Of a DNA stretch of 37,030 nt, positions 8,230 to 16,609 are shown one piece after another; positions within the stretch are counted from its first letter, which is position 1, and each line of letters begins with the position of its first letter. Made by a program: the position numbers and the translations under genes. Under the pieces are notes generated by a model. The model was given only the letters and a program-made list of their open reading frames with translations, searched no databases and was not told where the DNA came from. Where the stretch lies: contig WHTZ01000064.1 in assembly GCA_009377495.1 (NCBI GenBank), positions 1 through 37,030 on the forward strand. The letters run 5' to 3'. This stretch comes from Luteitalea sp. (GTDB lineage Bacteria > Acidobacteriota > Vicinamibacteria > Vicinamibacterales > Vicinamibacteraceae).

Positions 8230-9576
8230 TCATCCAGGCTTCGGCAACGTCACCACAAATGACGCTCCACGCTTGGCACTATTCTCGACGGTAATCGTGC
8301 CGCCGTGCGCCTCGACGATGCGTTTCGAGATACTGAGACCGAGACCGTAACCGCCCGTCTTCTTGGACCGCGAGCGATCCACGCGGAAGAACGGTGCAAA
8401 GAGGCTCGGCTTGTCGCGTTCGGGGATGCCCGGACCATCGTCGGTGACGCGAATGACGACCCGACCGCCATGCTGAGCAGCGGCGACCTCGACGGCACGG
8501 CTGTCAGGTAGCGAGTACTTGATGGCGTTCTCCAAGAGATTTCGAAGGACCGTCCGCATCCGGTCTGCATCAATCTCCACGAGGATCTCCGGCATCGTCT
8601 GGGCCACGTGAACGCCCGGTGGCCGATCGTGAAAGTTCCGAGCGACCTCGTCGAGAATCGAGACCACATTCTGACGCGCCGTTTCGATCCCATGACCGTC
8701 ACGCAGTCGTTCGAGCTCGAGCAGCTCACCGACCATGGTCTCCATCTCGGCCAATTCGGCGGACATGCGCGCCCTCATGTCGACATCGCCTACGAGCTCG
8801 AGCGCGACTTTCATGCGCGTCAGCGGCGACCGGAGCTCGTGACTGACGTCGAGCAGCAGTTGATCCCGGGCGGCGATCATCTCCCGGACCCGACCGACCA
8901 TGTGATTGAACGCCTCGGTGAGTCTGCCGAATTCGTCGCGGGTGTGATGGGGCAGCGCCACATCGAGCTCACCGGCGCCCAGCCGGGCTACGCCGTCGCT
9001 CAGTTCACGTAGGGGCCGCAGCTGGCGCTTCAAAACCGTGTGGGCGGTGAGCACGACCGCGGTTATCACCAGCAAGAGCAGGATCAGCAGCCTGGTGTGA
9101 GCTCCCTGCATCGCGCGCGAGAGATTCCAGGCAAACAGGTAGGAGCCGCCATCCGGTCCCGGCACGACGTAGTAGGGACGTTCGTGGATGATACGAGCCC
9201 ATCCTCGCAGTCGGCGCTGCCCGACGTCGTCAATGGTCGGCAGATCGCTGGCCGTCGACCAACTGCCGGCCGGCCCCTCATAACGCACCTGGACACCGAG
9301 GCGAGCCCCAAGTTTCGTGGCCGTGTCTGCATCAGGCGACGTGGCCGCGATCGTGCGGGCCTGCTCCTCGAGCACGCGCTCGATCGACCCTTTGGTGGGG
9401 CCCCCGACGAGCCAGAAGAAGCCGCCCACGAGGAGCAGGAGGCTCGCGGCCATCGTGACCATCACCGCCACGAGCTTGGCGAACACCGATTCGCGGACCC
9501 CAGAGCGGCGCCGATTGGCGTCGTTCGAGGGAACAGCGCGACCCGCGCTGAGGCAGGCTGACGGGCGGTCAATCAC
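8230..9576 (-). CDS. Sensor histidine kinase (HAMP-HisKA-HATPase), CpxA/BaeS-like
   Basis: A 448-residue inner-membrane sensor kinase. From the chosen start, TM1 lies at about 33-58 and is followed by a ~100-residue periplasmic sensor region. TM2 lies at about 163-182, HAMP at 183-235, the dimerisation helix with phospho-acceptor LLLDVSHELRSPLTR (His246) next, and a HATPase_c domain with NLLENAIKYS, DDGPGIP and GGYGLGLS. The GTG start was chosen because it overlaps the response-regulator stop by 8 bp and has a GGGAGG Shine-Dalgarno 6 bp before it. The open frame extends further upstream only through the regulator's coding DNA. It is the last gene of the efflux operon and presumably senses the envelope stress or compound that the pump handles. 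Confidence 0.92.
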   Translation of the reverse strand: MIDRPSACLSAGRAVPSNDANRRRSGVRESVFAKLVAVMVTMAASLLLLVGGFFWLVGGPTKGSIERVLEEQARTIAATSPDADTATKLGARLGVQVRYEGPAGSWSTASDLPTIDDVGQRRLRGWARIIHERPYYVVPGPDGGSYLFAWNLSRAMQGAHTRLLILLLLVITAVVLTAHTVLKRQLRPLRELSDGVARLGAGELDVALPHHTRDEFGRLTEAFNHMVGRVREMIAARDQLLLDVSHELRSPLTRMKVALELVGDVDMRARMSAELAEMETMVGELLELERLRDGHGIETARQNVVSILDEVARNFHDRPPGVHVAQTMPEILVEIDADRMRTVLRNLLENAIKYSLPDSRAVEVAAAQHGGRVVIRVTDDGPGIPERDKPSLFAPFFRVDRSRSKKTGGYGLGLSISKRIVEAHGGTITVENSAKRGASFVVTLPKPG

Positions 9577-10297
9577 GACCGCCTCCCGTGAAGCTGTAGC
9601 CAATCCCGCGCACGGTCCGAATGAACGTCGAACGTTTCGCATCGTCGCCGAGCTTCTGGCGCACACGACTGACGAGCACATCGATCGAGCGGTCGTACGC
9701 GTCCCAGTCGACGCCGCGCATGGCTTCCATGATGCGGTCCCGACTCAGCACACGTCCGCGGTTTCGCACGAGGAGCCCGAGAATCTCGAACTCAGCGGTT
9801 GTCAGCGCGAGCGCTCGCCCGTTCAGCGACGCCGACCGGGTTGTCCAGTTCACCTCCAATGAGCCCACTCGCACGATCTCCTCGCCTTCGTGTGCGCCTC
9901 GGCGCAGCACCGCCTGCATCCGCGCGACGAGCTCACGCGGCTCAAACGGCTTGGGCAGATAGTCATCCGCACCCAGCTCGAGCCCGACGATGCGATCGGC
10001 GACGTCGCCACGAGCCGTGAGCATGATGATCGGAATCCGACTGGTTTCTCGAACTTTGCGGCACACGGCGAGACCGTCCATCTCCGGGAGCATGATGTCG
10101 AGTATGACGAGATCGGGCGGATTGGCCTTGAGCGCGCGGAGCCCGGCATGAGGATGATCGACCGCGCGCACTGAGAAGCCGAAACGACCGAGATACTCCG
10201 TCAACAGCGCGTTTAGTCGCTCGTCATCATCGATGATCAGGACGCGCGTGCGCGCAGAATGCCGGCCGGTGGCGCTGCCACTGCCGCTGTCCATCAT
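9569..10297 (-). CDS. OmpR/PhoB-family response regulator
   Basis: A 242-residue two-domain regulator. The receiver domain has the acidic pocket (IIDDDERL), the phospho-acceptor Asp67 (VILDIMLPEMDG), the conserved Thr in IIMLTARG and Lys in YLPKPFEPREL. A winged-helix DNA-binding domain follows (LTTAEFEILGLLVRNRGRVLSRDRIM, then YDRSIDVLVSRVRQKLGDD and FIRTVRGIGYSF). The start ATG forms an ATGA with the stop of the second permease, so translation is probably coupled. The longer frame upstream is shadow of the permease. Partner kinase and target operon are adjacent. A tandem 10-bp repeat in the promoter region of the operon is the obvious candidate binding site. Confidence 0.94.
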   Translation of the reverse strand: MMDSGSGSATGRHSARTRVLIIDDDERLNALLTEYLGRFGFSVRAVDHPHAGLRALKANPPDLVILDIMLPEMDGLAVCRKVRETSRIPIIMLTARGDVADRIVGLELGADDYLPKPFEPRELVARMQAVLRRGAHEGEEIVRVGSLEVNWTTRSASLNGRALALTTAEFEILGLLVRNRGRVLSRDRIMEAMRGVDWDAYDRSIDVLVSRVRQKLGDDAKRSTFIRTVRGIGYSFTGGGRD

Positions 10298-11523
10298 GTC
10301 CTCAGCAACGCCTGGATTGGCGGGATCTGCGCCGCGCTCCGAGCGGGCAAGGCCCCGAAGCCAAGTCCGATGATGACGGCCATCCCGAATGACGCCAGGA
10401 CCGCTGTGACGGGGACGCCCACCGTCCATGTCGTGCCGAGCGCCACAGCCAGAGCTGCCGCGCCCCCAAGCACGATGCCGCTCGTCCAACCAGCGAGCGC
10501 CAGCGCGCTGGCCTCGACGAGGAACTGGGCCAAGATGTCCCGCGGCTGCGCCCCGACGGCCATCCGCAGACCAATCTCACTCGTGCGCTCCCGAACCGAG
10601 AGCAGCATCAGCGCCAGAATACCGATTCCGCCGACGAGCAGCGCGATGGCCGCGAGACCTGCCGCAAAGAGGCTGAGAGATTCGGTCATCTCCTGTTGGA
10701 CGCTTCGGATCTTCGCCGTGTTCTGGACGGCAAAGTCATCGGTCCTGCTGTCGAGACCACGCTGATGCCGTGCGCGCAGGAGGTCCTGAATGTCGGTCTC
10801 CGCGTCGTTCATCCGGGCCGGCTCCCTCACGCTCACGTAGACGGTCGTCAGCCAGGTCGTGTTGAAGATGCGACGCAAGGCGGTCCGGATCGGCACGAGG
10901 ATCTGATTATCCTCGTCGGCGCCATCGGTGGTGGTGCCCTTGGCCTGCAGGACGCCGATGATGTCGAAGGGCACGCCACGAATTCGAATCTCTTGACCGA
11001 CGGGCTGCTGACCCTCAAAAAGGGCATCGGTGACGCGGGCACCCAGCACCGCGACGCGCCGCGACCGACGAACGTCTTCCATGTCGAAGAAGCGTCCCGC
11101 AGCGATCTGAAAGCGGCGCACCGACGGGAAGACAGGTGTGGTGCCGCGCACGGTCGTCATCATGGCGATTGTGCCCACCTTCACCCTTGCATTGCCCTCG
11201 ACGCCCGGCGCGGCGGCTGCGACGAGCGCCAGTCCTGCGATCGCTTCGTAATCCTCGATGCGGAGCGTCGTCGCGAGTCCGCTCACCGCCTGTCTCGCCA
11301 CGAGCCGCTTCACCGGAAGTGGTTTGACGATGAGCAGGTTCGTGCCCATACGCTCGATTGTCCGGACCATTTCCTGCTGCGCCCCCCGGCCGATCGCACT
11401 GGACACGACGACAGCCGCGACACCGACGGCGACACCGGACAACGCAAGGATGGTTCGAACCTTATGGACGAGCAGCGGCCTGAGCGATGATCCGAGACGT
11501 CGGCCCGCCTCATCGAAGCGCAT
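10294..11523 (-). CDS. MacB-like ABC transporter permease (second copy)
   Basis: A 409-residue permease with one N-terminal membrane helix (VRTILALSGVAVGVAAVVVSSAIG), a large periplasmic MacB_PCD domain, and a C-terminal FtsX domain of three helices. Motifs are ALLVGGIGILALMLLSVRERTSEIGLRMAVGA and the final ARSAAQIPPIQALL, both typical of MacB permeases. The protein is free of an ATPase domain, so it needs the separate ATPase in the operon. It overlaps the previous permease by 14 bp and the response regulator by 4 bp. The two permeases probably form a heterodimer in the inner membrane and act mechanically on the periplasmic adaptor to push substrates through an outer-membrane channel encoded elsewhere. 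Confidence 0.92.
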   Translation of the reverse strand: MRFDEAGRRLGSSLRPLLVHKVRTILALSGVAVGVAAVVVSSAIGRGAQQEMVRTIERMGTNLLIVKPLPVKRLVARQAVSGLATTLRIEDYEAIAGLALVAAAAPGVEGNARVKVGTIAMMTTVRGTTPVFPSVRRFQIAAGRFFDMEDVRRSRRVAVLGARVTDALFEGQQPVGQEIRIRGVPFDIIGVLQAKGTTTDGADEDNQILVPIRTALRRIFNTTWLTTVYVSVREPARMNDAETDIQDLLRARHQRGLDSRTDDFAVQNTAKIRSVQQEMTESLSLFAAGLAAIALLVGGIGILALMLLSVRERTSEIGLRMAVGAQPRDILAQFLVEASALALAGWTSGIVLGGAAALAVALGTTWTVGVPVTAVLASFGMAVIIGLGFGALPARSAAQIPPIQALLRT

Positions 11524-12718
11524 CGGCAGGGAGCAAACGCGCGGCCCGGCGCGCGGGGACGACGCCGGCCAGGAGCCCCGTCAGCCCGGACATCAGGAGC
11601 CCAAGCAGCACGGCGCTCCACGAGAACACGGCGCCGAGCTCCAAGCGGGTCGCGACGAGCTGGCCTGCCGCCAGCCCGAGGACGATGCCACCCAGGCCGC
11701 CGCCAGCCGTCGTGACCGCGGTCTCGACGAGGAACTGCAATCGGATGTCCTGCGGGTGCGCGCCGACGGCGCGGCGCAATCCGATTTCGCCGACGCGGGC
11801 GTTCACCGAGGCCAGCATCAGGGTGGCCGCGACGATGCCTCCTACGACCAGTGTGACGGCTGCGGCCAAGGGCAAGTACAACGACAGCACGCGTTGAACC
11901 GTGCCCACCATCCGTTGCACTTCCACGGGCGTGAGAATGCTGAAGTCGTCTGGTTGGCCCACAGCGAGGGCGTGCCGGGCGCGCAGCAGTCGGGTGATTT
12001 CACGTGCGGTGTCCTCGATGCGCTGGGGGTCCTTCACCAGCAGCCTGGCCGCGGCGATGGTGTCGACATTCGTGAGCCGGCGCATGAGGGTGGAGACAGG
12101 CACCACAATCTCGTTGTCGCGATCCATGCCGTGGAGGTCGGTGCCGAAGGGCTCGAGGACCCCGATCACCGTAAAGGGCACCGATTCGATCAAGATCCCG
12201 GCATCCAACGGATCCTCGTCTTCGAACAAGTCCTTGGCCACGGTCTCGCCGATGAGCGCCACGCGCTCCAAGCGCTTCACGGCCCCCGCGTCGAAATACA
12301 CGCCGCGCGATACGCTGCGCCCCCGGACGCGCTCGGATCGTTCAGACTGCCCGAGCACGCGTGCCGTGGCCGTCGCATCACCGCGACGGACGGACGCCGA
12401 CATGGTTTGTTGCGCATCCCAGAGCTCGACCTCCGGCAGGGCCTTTGCCACAGCCTCGATGTCGTCGAGCGTCAGGCGCGCGGCACCGGGGCGAGGGCCC
12501 CCCATCATCTGATGGCCGCCAGCGCCGATCATAATCGACGACTCTCCAAAGATCTGGCGGACGGTGGTGAGCATCTTGCGCTTGGCGCCTTGACCAACCG
12601 ACACGACGAACGTCAGCGCAGCCACGCCCACCAGGCTACCCACCATGATGAAGCAGGTGCGCAGTCGGTACCTGGCCAAGGCTTGAACGCTATGGGCGAC
12701 CAGGCGTCTCGTACTCAT
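11510..12718 (-). CDS. MacB-like ABC transporter permease (first copy)
   Basis: A 402-residue protein with the same plan as its neighbour: N-terminal helix at about 19-40 (YRLRTCFIMVGSLVGVAALTFVV), MacB_PCD periplasmic region, then a C-terminal FtsX domain with VVGGIVAATLMLASVNARVGEIGLRRAVGA and ARRAARLLPADAL. The two permeases are clearly related but divergent in their periplasmic parts, arguing for a heterodimer rather than a recent duplication. The ATG overlaps the ATPase stop (ATGA) and is preceded by an excellent GAGGAGG Shine-Dalgarno located inside the ATPase coding end. Confidence 0.92.
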   Translation of the reverse strand: MSTRRLVAHSVQALARYRLRTCFIMVGSLVGVAALTFVVSVGQGAKRKMLTTVRQIFGESSIMIGAGGHQMMGGPRPGAARLTLDDIEAVAKALPEVELWDAQQTMSASVRRGDATATARVLGQSERSERVRGRSVSRGVYFDAGAVKRLERVALIGETVAKDLFEDEDPLDAGILIESVPFTVIGVLEPFGTDLHGMDRDNEIVVPVSTLMRRLTNVDTIAAARLLVKDPQRIEDTAREITRLLRARHALAVGQPDDFSILTPVEVQRMVGTVQRVLSLYLPLAAAVTLVVGGIVAATLMLASVNARVGEIGLRRAVGAHPQDIRLQFLVETAVTTAGGGLGGIVLGLAAGQLVATRLELGAVFSWSAVLLGLLMSGLTGLLAGVVPARRAARLLPADALR

Positions 12719-13419
12719 TGAACCTCCTCGAGCGCGTCCTTCGGCTCGGTGGGGCGCGCGTCTGCGACAACACGGCCGCCCTTGAGTCGCACAACCCGAC
12801 GCGCGCGTGCTGCGACTGCCAGATCATGAGTGACGAGGACGACGGTCCGGCCAGACCGGTTCAGGGCATCAAAGATGTCCATGACCTCACTCGCGGACTG
12901 GGCGTCGAGATTGCCTGTCGGCTCGTCCGCGAGCAGCAGGTCTGGTTCATTGACCAGCGCCCGCGCGATCGCGACGCGCTGCTGCTGACCGCCGGAGAGC
13001 TCTGACGGCGTATGGTACAGGCGATCAGCAAGCCCAACCGCCTCCAACGCCCTTCGTCCGAGGCCGGTGGTCGACGCTCGATCGGAATAGAGGAGCGGCA
13101 GCTCGACGTTCTCGAGGGCGCTCGTCCTTGGAAGCAGGTGGAAGACCTGAAAGATAAAGCCGACGTACCTGTTGCGGAATCGTGCCTGATTGGCCACGTC
13201 GAGGCTCGCCACATCCCGGCCGTCGAACAGGTACCGACCCTCGGTGGGCCGATCGAGCAGGCCGAGCAGATTCATCAGCGTGGACTTGCCCGATCCAGAT
13301 GCGCCGACAATGGCCACAAATTCACCGCGGTCGATCCGAAGCGAGAGATCGGACAGCGCGTGTACGGTGTCGCCGCTCGGTCGCGTGTACGTCTTACTGA
13401 TCGCGTGCAGCTCGATCAT
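12715..13419 (-). CDS. MacB/LolD-type ABC transporter ATPase
   Basis: A 234-residue nucleotide-binding subunit. Walker A GASGSGKST is at residues 39-47, Q-loop at FIFQVFHLLPRTSALENVELPL, signature LSGGQQQRVAIARAL, Walker B LLLADEPTGNLD and H-loop VVLVTHD. The wording around the signature and D-loop is that of the MacB/LolD/FtsE group, which powers transmembrane-signalling or mechanotransmission systems rather than classic importers. The gene overlaps the adaptor by 26 bp and the first permease by 4 bp. It sits on the cytoplasmic face as a dimer with the two permeases. Confidence 0.95.
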   Translation of the reverse strand: MIELHAISKTYTRPSGDTVHALSDLSLRIDRGEFVAIVGASGSGKSTLMNLLGLLDRPTEGRYLFDGRDVASLDVANQARFRNRYVGFIFQVFHLLPRTSALENVELPLLYSDRASTTGLGRRALEAVGLADRLYHTPSELSGGQQQRVAIARALVNEPDLLLADEPTGNLDAQSASEVMDIFDALNRSGRTVVLVTHDLAVAARARRVVRLKGGRVVADARPTEPKDALEEVQ

Positions 13420-14521
13420 CGATGACCACCTCGTTCTTCACGTCCCCGATCAACACCTGGTCGCCTTCGCGCAGACCGTCGACGATTTCCCAATAGCTCT
13501 CGTCTCGGCTGCCCGTGGTCACGAGCCGCCGTTCGATCGCGTCGCCACGTCGAGACAAGACGAAGGATCGGTCACCTTCCCGGCGCAGAGCACGAATGGG
13601 GAGCGCCAGCACGTTCTCACGCGTGTCAAGCGCGATCCGCACGGTCGTGGTCATCTCTGGACGGAGGGTGCGATCATGCGGTGGCTCGAATCTCACCACG
13701 GTCACGTAGTTGACGACGTTGTCCAGAATCTCCGCTTTCGGGTATACGGCGGTGACACGACCCTCGAACTCGTGATCGCTATAGGTGTCCACCGTAAATC
13801 TGGCCTTCTGTCCGACGCGAATCCGTCCGATGTCGGTTTCATCCACGTAGCCCCAGACTTCGAGGCGGGAGAGATCGAGGAGCGTCACGAAGGTTGGCGC
13901 CTCAAAGCTCGCGGCCACGGTCTCACCCTCTTCTGTCGAGACCGACGCGACGACGCCCGCGATCGGCGCGACGATCCGTGTGTAAGCGACCTGCGTCGTC
14001 GCGTACGCCAGGCTGGCCTGTGCGGCCGTGACTTGCTGTTCGGCCACAGCGACGGCGCGCTCCGCGAGGTCCAGGTCGCTCCGTGACAGAACGCCGGCTG
14101 CACCGAGCGCGCGTTTGCGCTGAAGGTCGGTCTGGGCATAGCTCAGATTCACGTCGGCCTGTTGCAACGCGGCAGTCGCTTCATCGCGGCGAGCGATCAG
14201 GTCACGGGCGTCGAGCTCTGCGAGCAGCTGTCCCTTGTTGACGCGGTCTCCGATGCGGACGTAGAGGCGCTTGACTTCGCCGGAAACCCGGGAACCCACA
14301 TTCACCTCGGCGCCCACGCGCGGCTTGACAATTCCAGTCGCTTTGACGACATACGCGATGTCACGCCGAACCACGCGTACCACCTCCGCTCCAGCCGCGC
14401 CGCCCTCTGATTGGGTCCAGGCCGCTCGACTCCACAGGAGTGCGGTGACACCGATCGCAATCAGCGCGGCGACGGCAAACGTAATCTTTGTCAATCGCCC
14501 CCCTACCGGTCGGGCAGGCAC
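13394..14521 (-). CDS. Periplasmic adaptor (membrane fusion protein), MacA/HlyD type
   Basis: A 375-residue adaptor and first gene of the efflux operon. One N-terminal membrane helix (about 12-30, ITFAVAALIAIGVTALLW) anchors it. Then come a biotinyl-lipoyl-like half (VNVGSRVSGEVKRLYVRIGD), an alpha-helical hairpin at about 105-165 rich in Ala/Gln (ALQQADVNLSYAQTDLQRKR), the second lipoyl half (YTRIVAPIAGVVASVSTEEG), a beta-barrel and a membrane-proximal domain. It would link the permease pair to a TolC-like channel, which is not encoded in this window. The annotated start is a GTG. A TTG about 10 codons inside (at 14491) has a purine-rich GGGGGG just before it and is a real alternative. Confidence 0.92.
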   Translation of the reverse strand: MPARPVGGRLTKITFAVAALIAIGVTALLWSRAAWTQSEGGAAGAEVVRVVRRDIAYVVKATGIVKPRVGAEVNVGSRVSGEVKRLYVRIGDRVNKGQLLAELDARDLIARRDEATAALQQADVNLSYAQTDLQRKRALGAAGVLSRSDLDLAERAVAVAEQQVTAAQASLAYATTQVAYTRIVAPIAGVVASVSTEEGETVAASFEAPTFVTLLDLSRLEVWGYVDETDIGRIRVGQKARFTVDTYSDHEFEGRVTAVYPKAEILDNVVNYVTVVRFEPPHDRTLRPEMTTTVRIALDTRENVLALPIRALRREGDRSFVLSRRGDAIERRLVTTGSRDESYWEIVDGLREGDQVLIGDVKNEVVIDDRAARDQ

Positions 14522-14582
14522 TGGCCTCGCACTGCCCTGACAGATCTAGAGTGTCAGGAGCGAAGGTTTCCCAATTGTTGCT

Positions 14583-14602
14583 GGAATGTAACGAAGTGAA
14601 AC
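14583..14602. promoter_or_regulatory. Tandem 10-bp repeat, candidate response-regulator site
   Basis: GGAATGTAAC followed directly by GAAGTGAAAC: two direct 10-mers matching at 7 of 10 positions, i.e. the one-helical-turn spacing used by OmpR-family dimers. The GTAAC-N5-GAAAC wording resembles the CpxR box. It lies 62 bp upstream of the adaptor GTG, between the efflux operon and the divergent gene at 14651. A second dyad, TCTCCG-CA-CGGAGA, sits at about 14609-14622. Confidence 0.5.
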
Positions 14603-14650
14603 GGTCGCTCTCCGCACGGAGAACGGCCATGCTATATTTCGGCCGTCCAG

Positions 14651-15310
14651 ATGCGCTCGTGCTGTGCCGTCCTGGTAGGGCTCACGATGCAGATCAGCGC
14701 GCAAGAGCAGCCCCCGCAGATCCTCCAGATCTACCGCGAAGCGATAACGCCTGGAAATGAGGCCGCTTACACGGCCGTCGAGGAGGAGATCACCCGCATC
14801 TGTTTCGAACTGAAATGCCCGCATCCGTACCTCGGGATCGAATCGCTCACCGGTCCAAAAGAAGTCTGGTTCTTCAATGGCTATCGTTCAACCGCCGAGC
14901 AGCAGCAGATCCACGACGATTATGCCGGCAACACGCCATTGATCGCGGCGCTCACCGAAGCGTCGAAACGTAAGGCTGTACTCACTCGAGCGCCAGTTGA
15001 GGTGTTCGCGAACTACCGTTCGGACTTCACGCGGGGCGCGCCATGGCTGCTCGGTCGCGGACGGTTTCTCGTGATCAGCGTGACGAAAGCCAATCCGACG
15101 AACGGTGGCACCGTGTTCGAGGCGCCGGATGGCACCAGCTTTACGTTCAGGACAGCGTCCAGCCGCGAGGAGGCCGACGCCGCCGCGGCGAAAGCCGGGC
15201 CAGAAGCTCGGGTATTTGCGGTGCGTCCCAGGTGGTCAACGCCGGCAAGAGAATGGATCGAGTCGGATCCAGTGTTCTGGCAGTTGTATCCGCCTGGCAA
15301 TGAGAAGTAG
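14651..15310 (+). CDS. Predicted secreted protein of unknown function
   Basis: A 219-residue protein with a short signal peptide (MRSCCAVLVGLTMQISAQ, cleavage near SAQ-E). I do not recognise a named family. The mature part has the feel of a ferredoxin-like alpha+beta fold used by antibiotic-biosynthesis-monooxygenase-like domains: ILQIYREAITPGNEAAYTAV at the start, and a second half with FLVISVTKANP. That fold guess is weak. It is transcribed divergently from the efflux operon across a 129-bp region and reads toward the acetyltransferase gene 130 bp downstream, so the two may be co-transcribed. TATATT at 14633-14638 is a possible -10. No Shine-Dalgarno is obvious. Confidence 0.7.
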   Translation: MRSCCAVLVGLTMQISAQEQPPQILQIYREAITPGNEAAYTAVEEEITRICFELKCPHPYLGIESLTGPKEVWFFNGYRSTAEQQQIHDDYAGNTPLIAALTEASKRKAVLTRAPVEVFANYRSDFTRGAPWLLGRGRFLVISVTKANPTNGGTVFEAPDGTSFTFRTASSREEADAAAAKAGPEARVFAVRPRWSTPAREWIESDPVFWQLYPPGNEK

Positions 15311-15440
15311 GAAGACCCCACCGGTGCACGACATCGATCGCGATCCTCGCGTGCGATTCGCCGGTGAGCGCGAGGAGCTCAGCGCCGCTACGCTCGAGCG
15401 TGCCGCCTCGCCGACCGGCGAGGCGAAGGAGCGTCGTCTT

Positions 15441-16298
15441 ATGTATTCCCGAAGCGAGCTCGCGAACGGCTTCCGCCAACTCGGTGTGGTACCGGGCGAC
15501 ACGATCATGCTGCATGCGTCGGTGCGCGCGGTCGGGGAAGTGGCTGGAGGCCCCGACCAGATCCATCTGGCATTGAAGGACGCGCTGACGACCGACGGCA
15601 CGCTGATGATGTACGCGAGCTGTCCGAGATACTACGACGAGGTGGGGCGCGGCCACCTGACGCCCGCAGAGGAGCGCGAGCTCGTCGAGAAGCTTCCGGC
15701 ATTCGACCCGTTGACCGCGCGCGCCGATCGCGAGAACGGCGCGCTCGTGGAGCTGCTGCGCTCGTACCCCGGCGCACTTGTCAATCCCCACGTGGCGCGC
15801 TTCGTCGTCTGGGGCCGGCACGCGCATCATCTGATCGAGAGTCAGCCGTGGGATTATGCGTTCGGCTCCGGATCGGCGCTCGACCGGTTCACGGCGCTCG
15901 GCGGGAAGGTCCTCCTGCTCGGCTCCGATCACGACAACGTGACGTTCCTCCACTACGCCGAGCACATCGTCGATATTCCCGAGAAGCGGGTGGCGCGATA
16001 CCGCGTGCCGATCGAAATCGACGGGAGCTGCACGTGGCGGGCCATGGAGGAAGTCGACACCAATCTGGGTGCGCACGCCAACTGGCCGGACCGTTTCTTC
16101 GCACGCCTGGTCGATACCTATTTGACGCGGACGAACAATGCGGGGGCGCGAGTCGGCGATGCGCCGTCGTTCCTCTTCGACGCTCGCGGCCTGCTCGCGC
16201 TCGCGCTGGACGTCATGAAGGCCGTGGCCGCCGACCCGCGGGCTGCCGACACACTAGTGCCGTCGCTTTCACCGCCGCCCGTCACGACATCCGCGTAA
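15441..16298 (+). CDS. Aminoglycoside N(3)-acetyltransferase family protein
   Basis: A 285-residue member of the Antibiotic_NAT (AAC(3)) family, which transfers acetyl from acetyl-CoA to the 3-amino group of 2-deoxystreptamine aminoglycosides. Family landmarks in order: SRSELANGFRQLGVVPGDTI, MLHASVRAVG, GTLMMYASCP, ENGALVELLRSYPGALVNPH, the KVLLLGSDHDNVTFLHYAEH segment carrying the predicted catalytic His, and PDRFFARLVDTYL. The ATG at 15441 was chosen because the homologous chain starts there and GAAGGAG lies 9 bp before it. An in-frame ATG at 15300 would overlap the upstream gene and add 47 non-homologous residues. Chromosomal homologues often have unknown native substrates, so resistance is not certain. 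Confidence 0.88.
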   Translation: MYSRSELANGFRQLGVVPGDTIMLHASVRAVGEVAGGPDQIHLALKDALTTDGTLMMYASCPRYYDEVGRGHLTPAEERELVEKLPAFDPLTARADRENGALVELLRSYPGALVNPHVARFVVWGRHAHHLIESQPWDYAFGSGSALDRFTALGGKVLLLGSDHDNVTFLHYAEHIVDIPEKRVARYRVPIEIDGSCTWRAMEEVDTNLGAHANWPDRFFARLVDTYLTRTNNAGARVGDAPSFLFDARGLLALALDVMKAVAADPRAADTLVPSLSPPPVTTSA

Positions 16299-16305
16299 AC
16301 GGCGC

Positions 16306-16363
16306 CAATAGAGGTAACCAAACGGCAAGTAGGGGTAAAATGACATTCTGATTACCTCTATTG
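16306..16363. promoter_or_regulatory. Inverted-repeat operator before the Fic remnant
   Basis: CAATAGAGGTAA (16306-16317) and its exact reverse complement TTACCTCTATTG (16352-16363) flank 34 bp. A third, 9-of-11 copy in direct orientation (AGTAGGGGTAA) lies at 16328-16338. The array ends 7 bp before the ATG of the Fic fragment, so it was probably the operator of that gene, perhaps bound by the winged-helix C-terminus of the Fic protein itself. Confidence 0.6.
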
Positions 16364-16370
16364 ACGGCTC

Positions 16371-16609
16371 ATGCCTTCATTCTCTCAGCAGTACCTCAGC
16401 CGCCTGTCCTTTGCCTCTCCGGCGCTTGAAACCATCCGCCGCTTGGGCGAAGCCCGAGGCCGTCAGCACCATTCACGATCTCAGATCTAGAAGCAGACTG
16501 TCCTGGCGTGAGCCGAGACATGGTTCGACACGTACTGCGTCAGATGAAGCAGGAGGAGGCTATCACGGTGGAAGGCCACGGGCGCGGGGCACGCTGGAGA
16601 CGGTCGTAA
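16371..16609 (+). pseudogene. Fic-family gene with large internal deletion
   Basis: Two pieces of one gene type remain. The ATG at 16371 starts MPSFSQQYLSRLSFASPALE and TIRRLGEARGRQ, the usual N-terminus of Fic proteins with a C-terminal winged helix; the frame then degenerates and stops at 16491. In another frame, from about 16499, PGVSRDMVRHVLRQMKQEEA and ITVEGHGRGARWRRS end at a TAA (16607-16609), the usual last ~35 residues of the winged helix. The whole catalytic middle (HPFxxGNGR motif, normally ~300 residues) is missing. AMPylation activity is therefore lost. The operator-like array before it survived. Confidence 0.8.
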
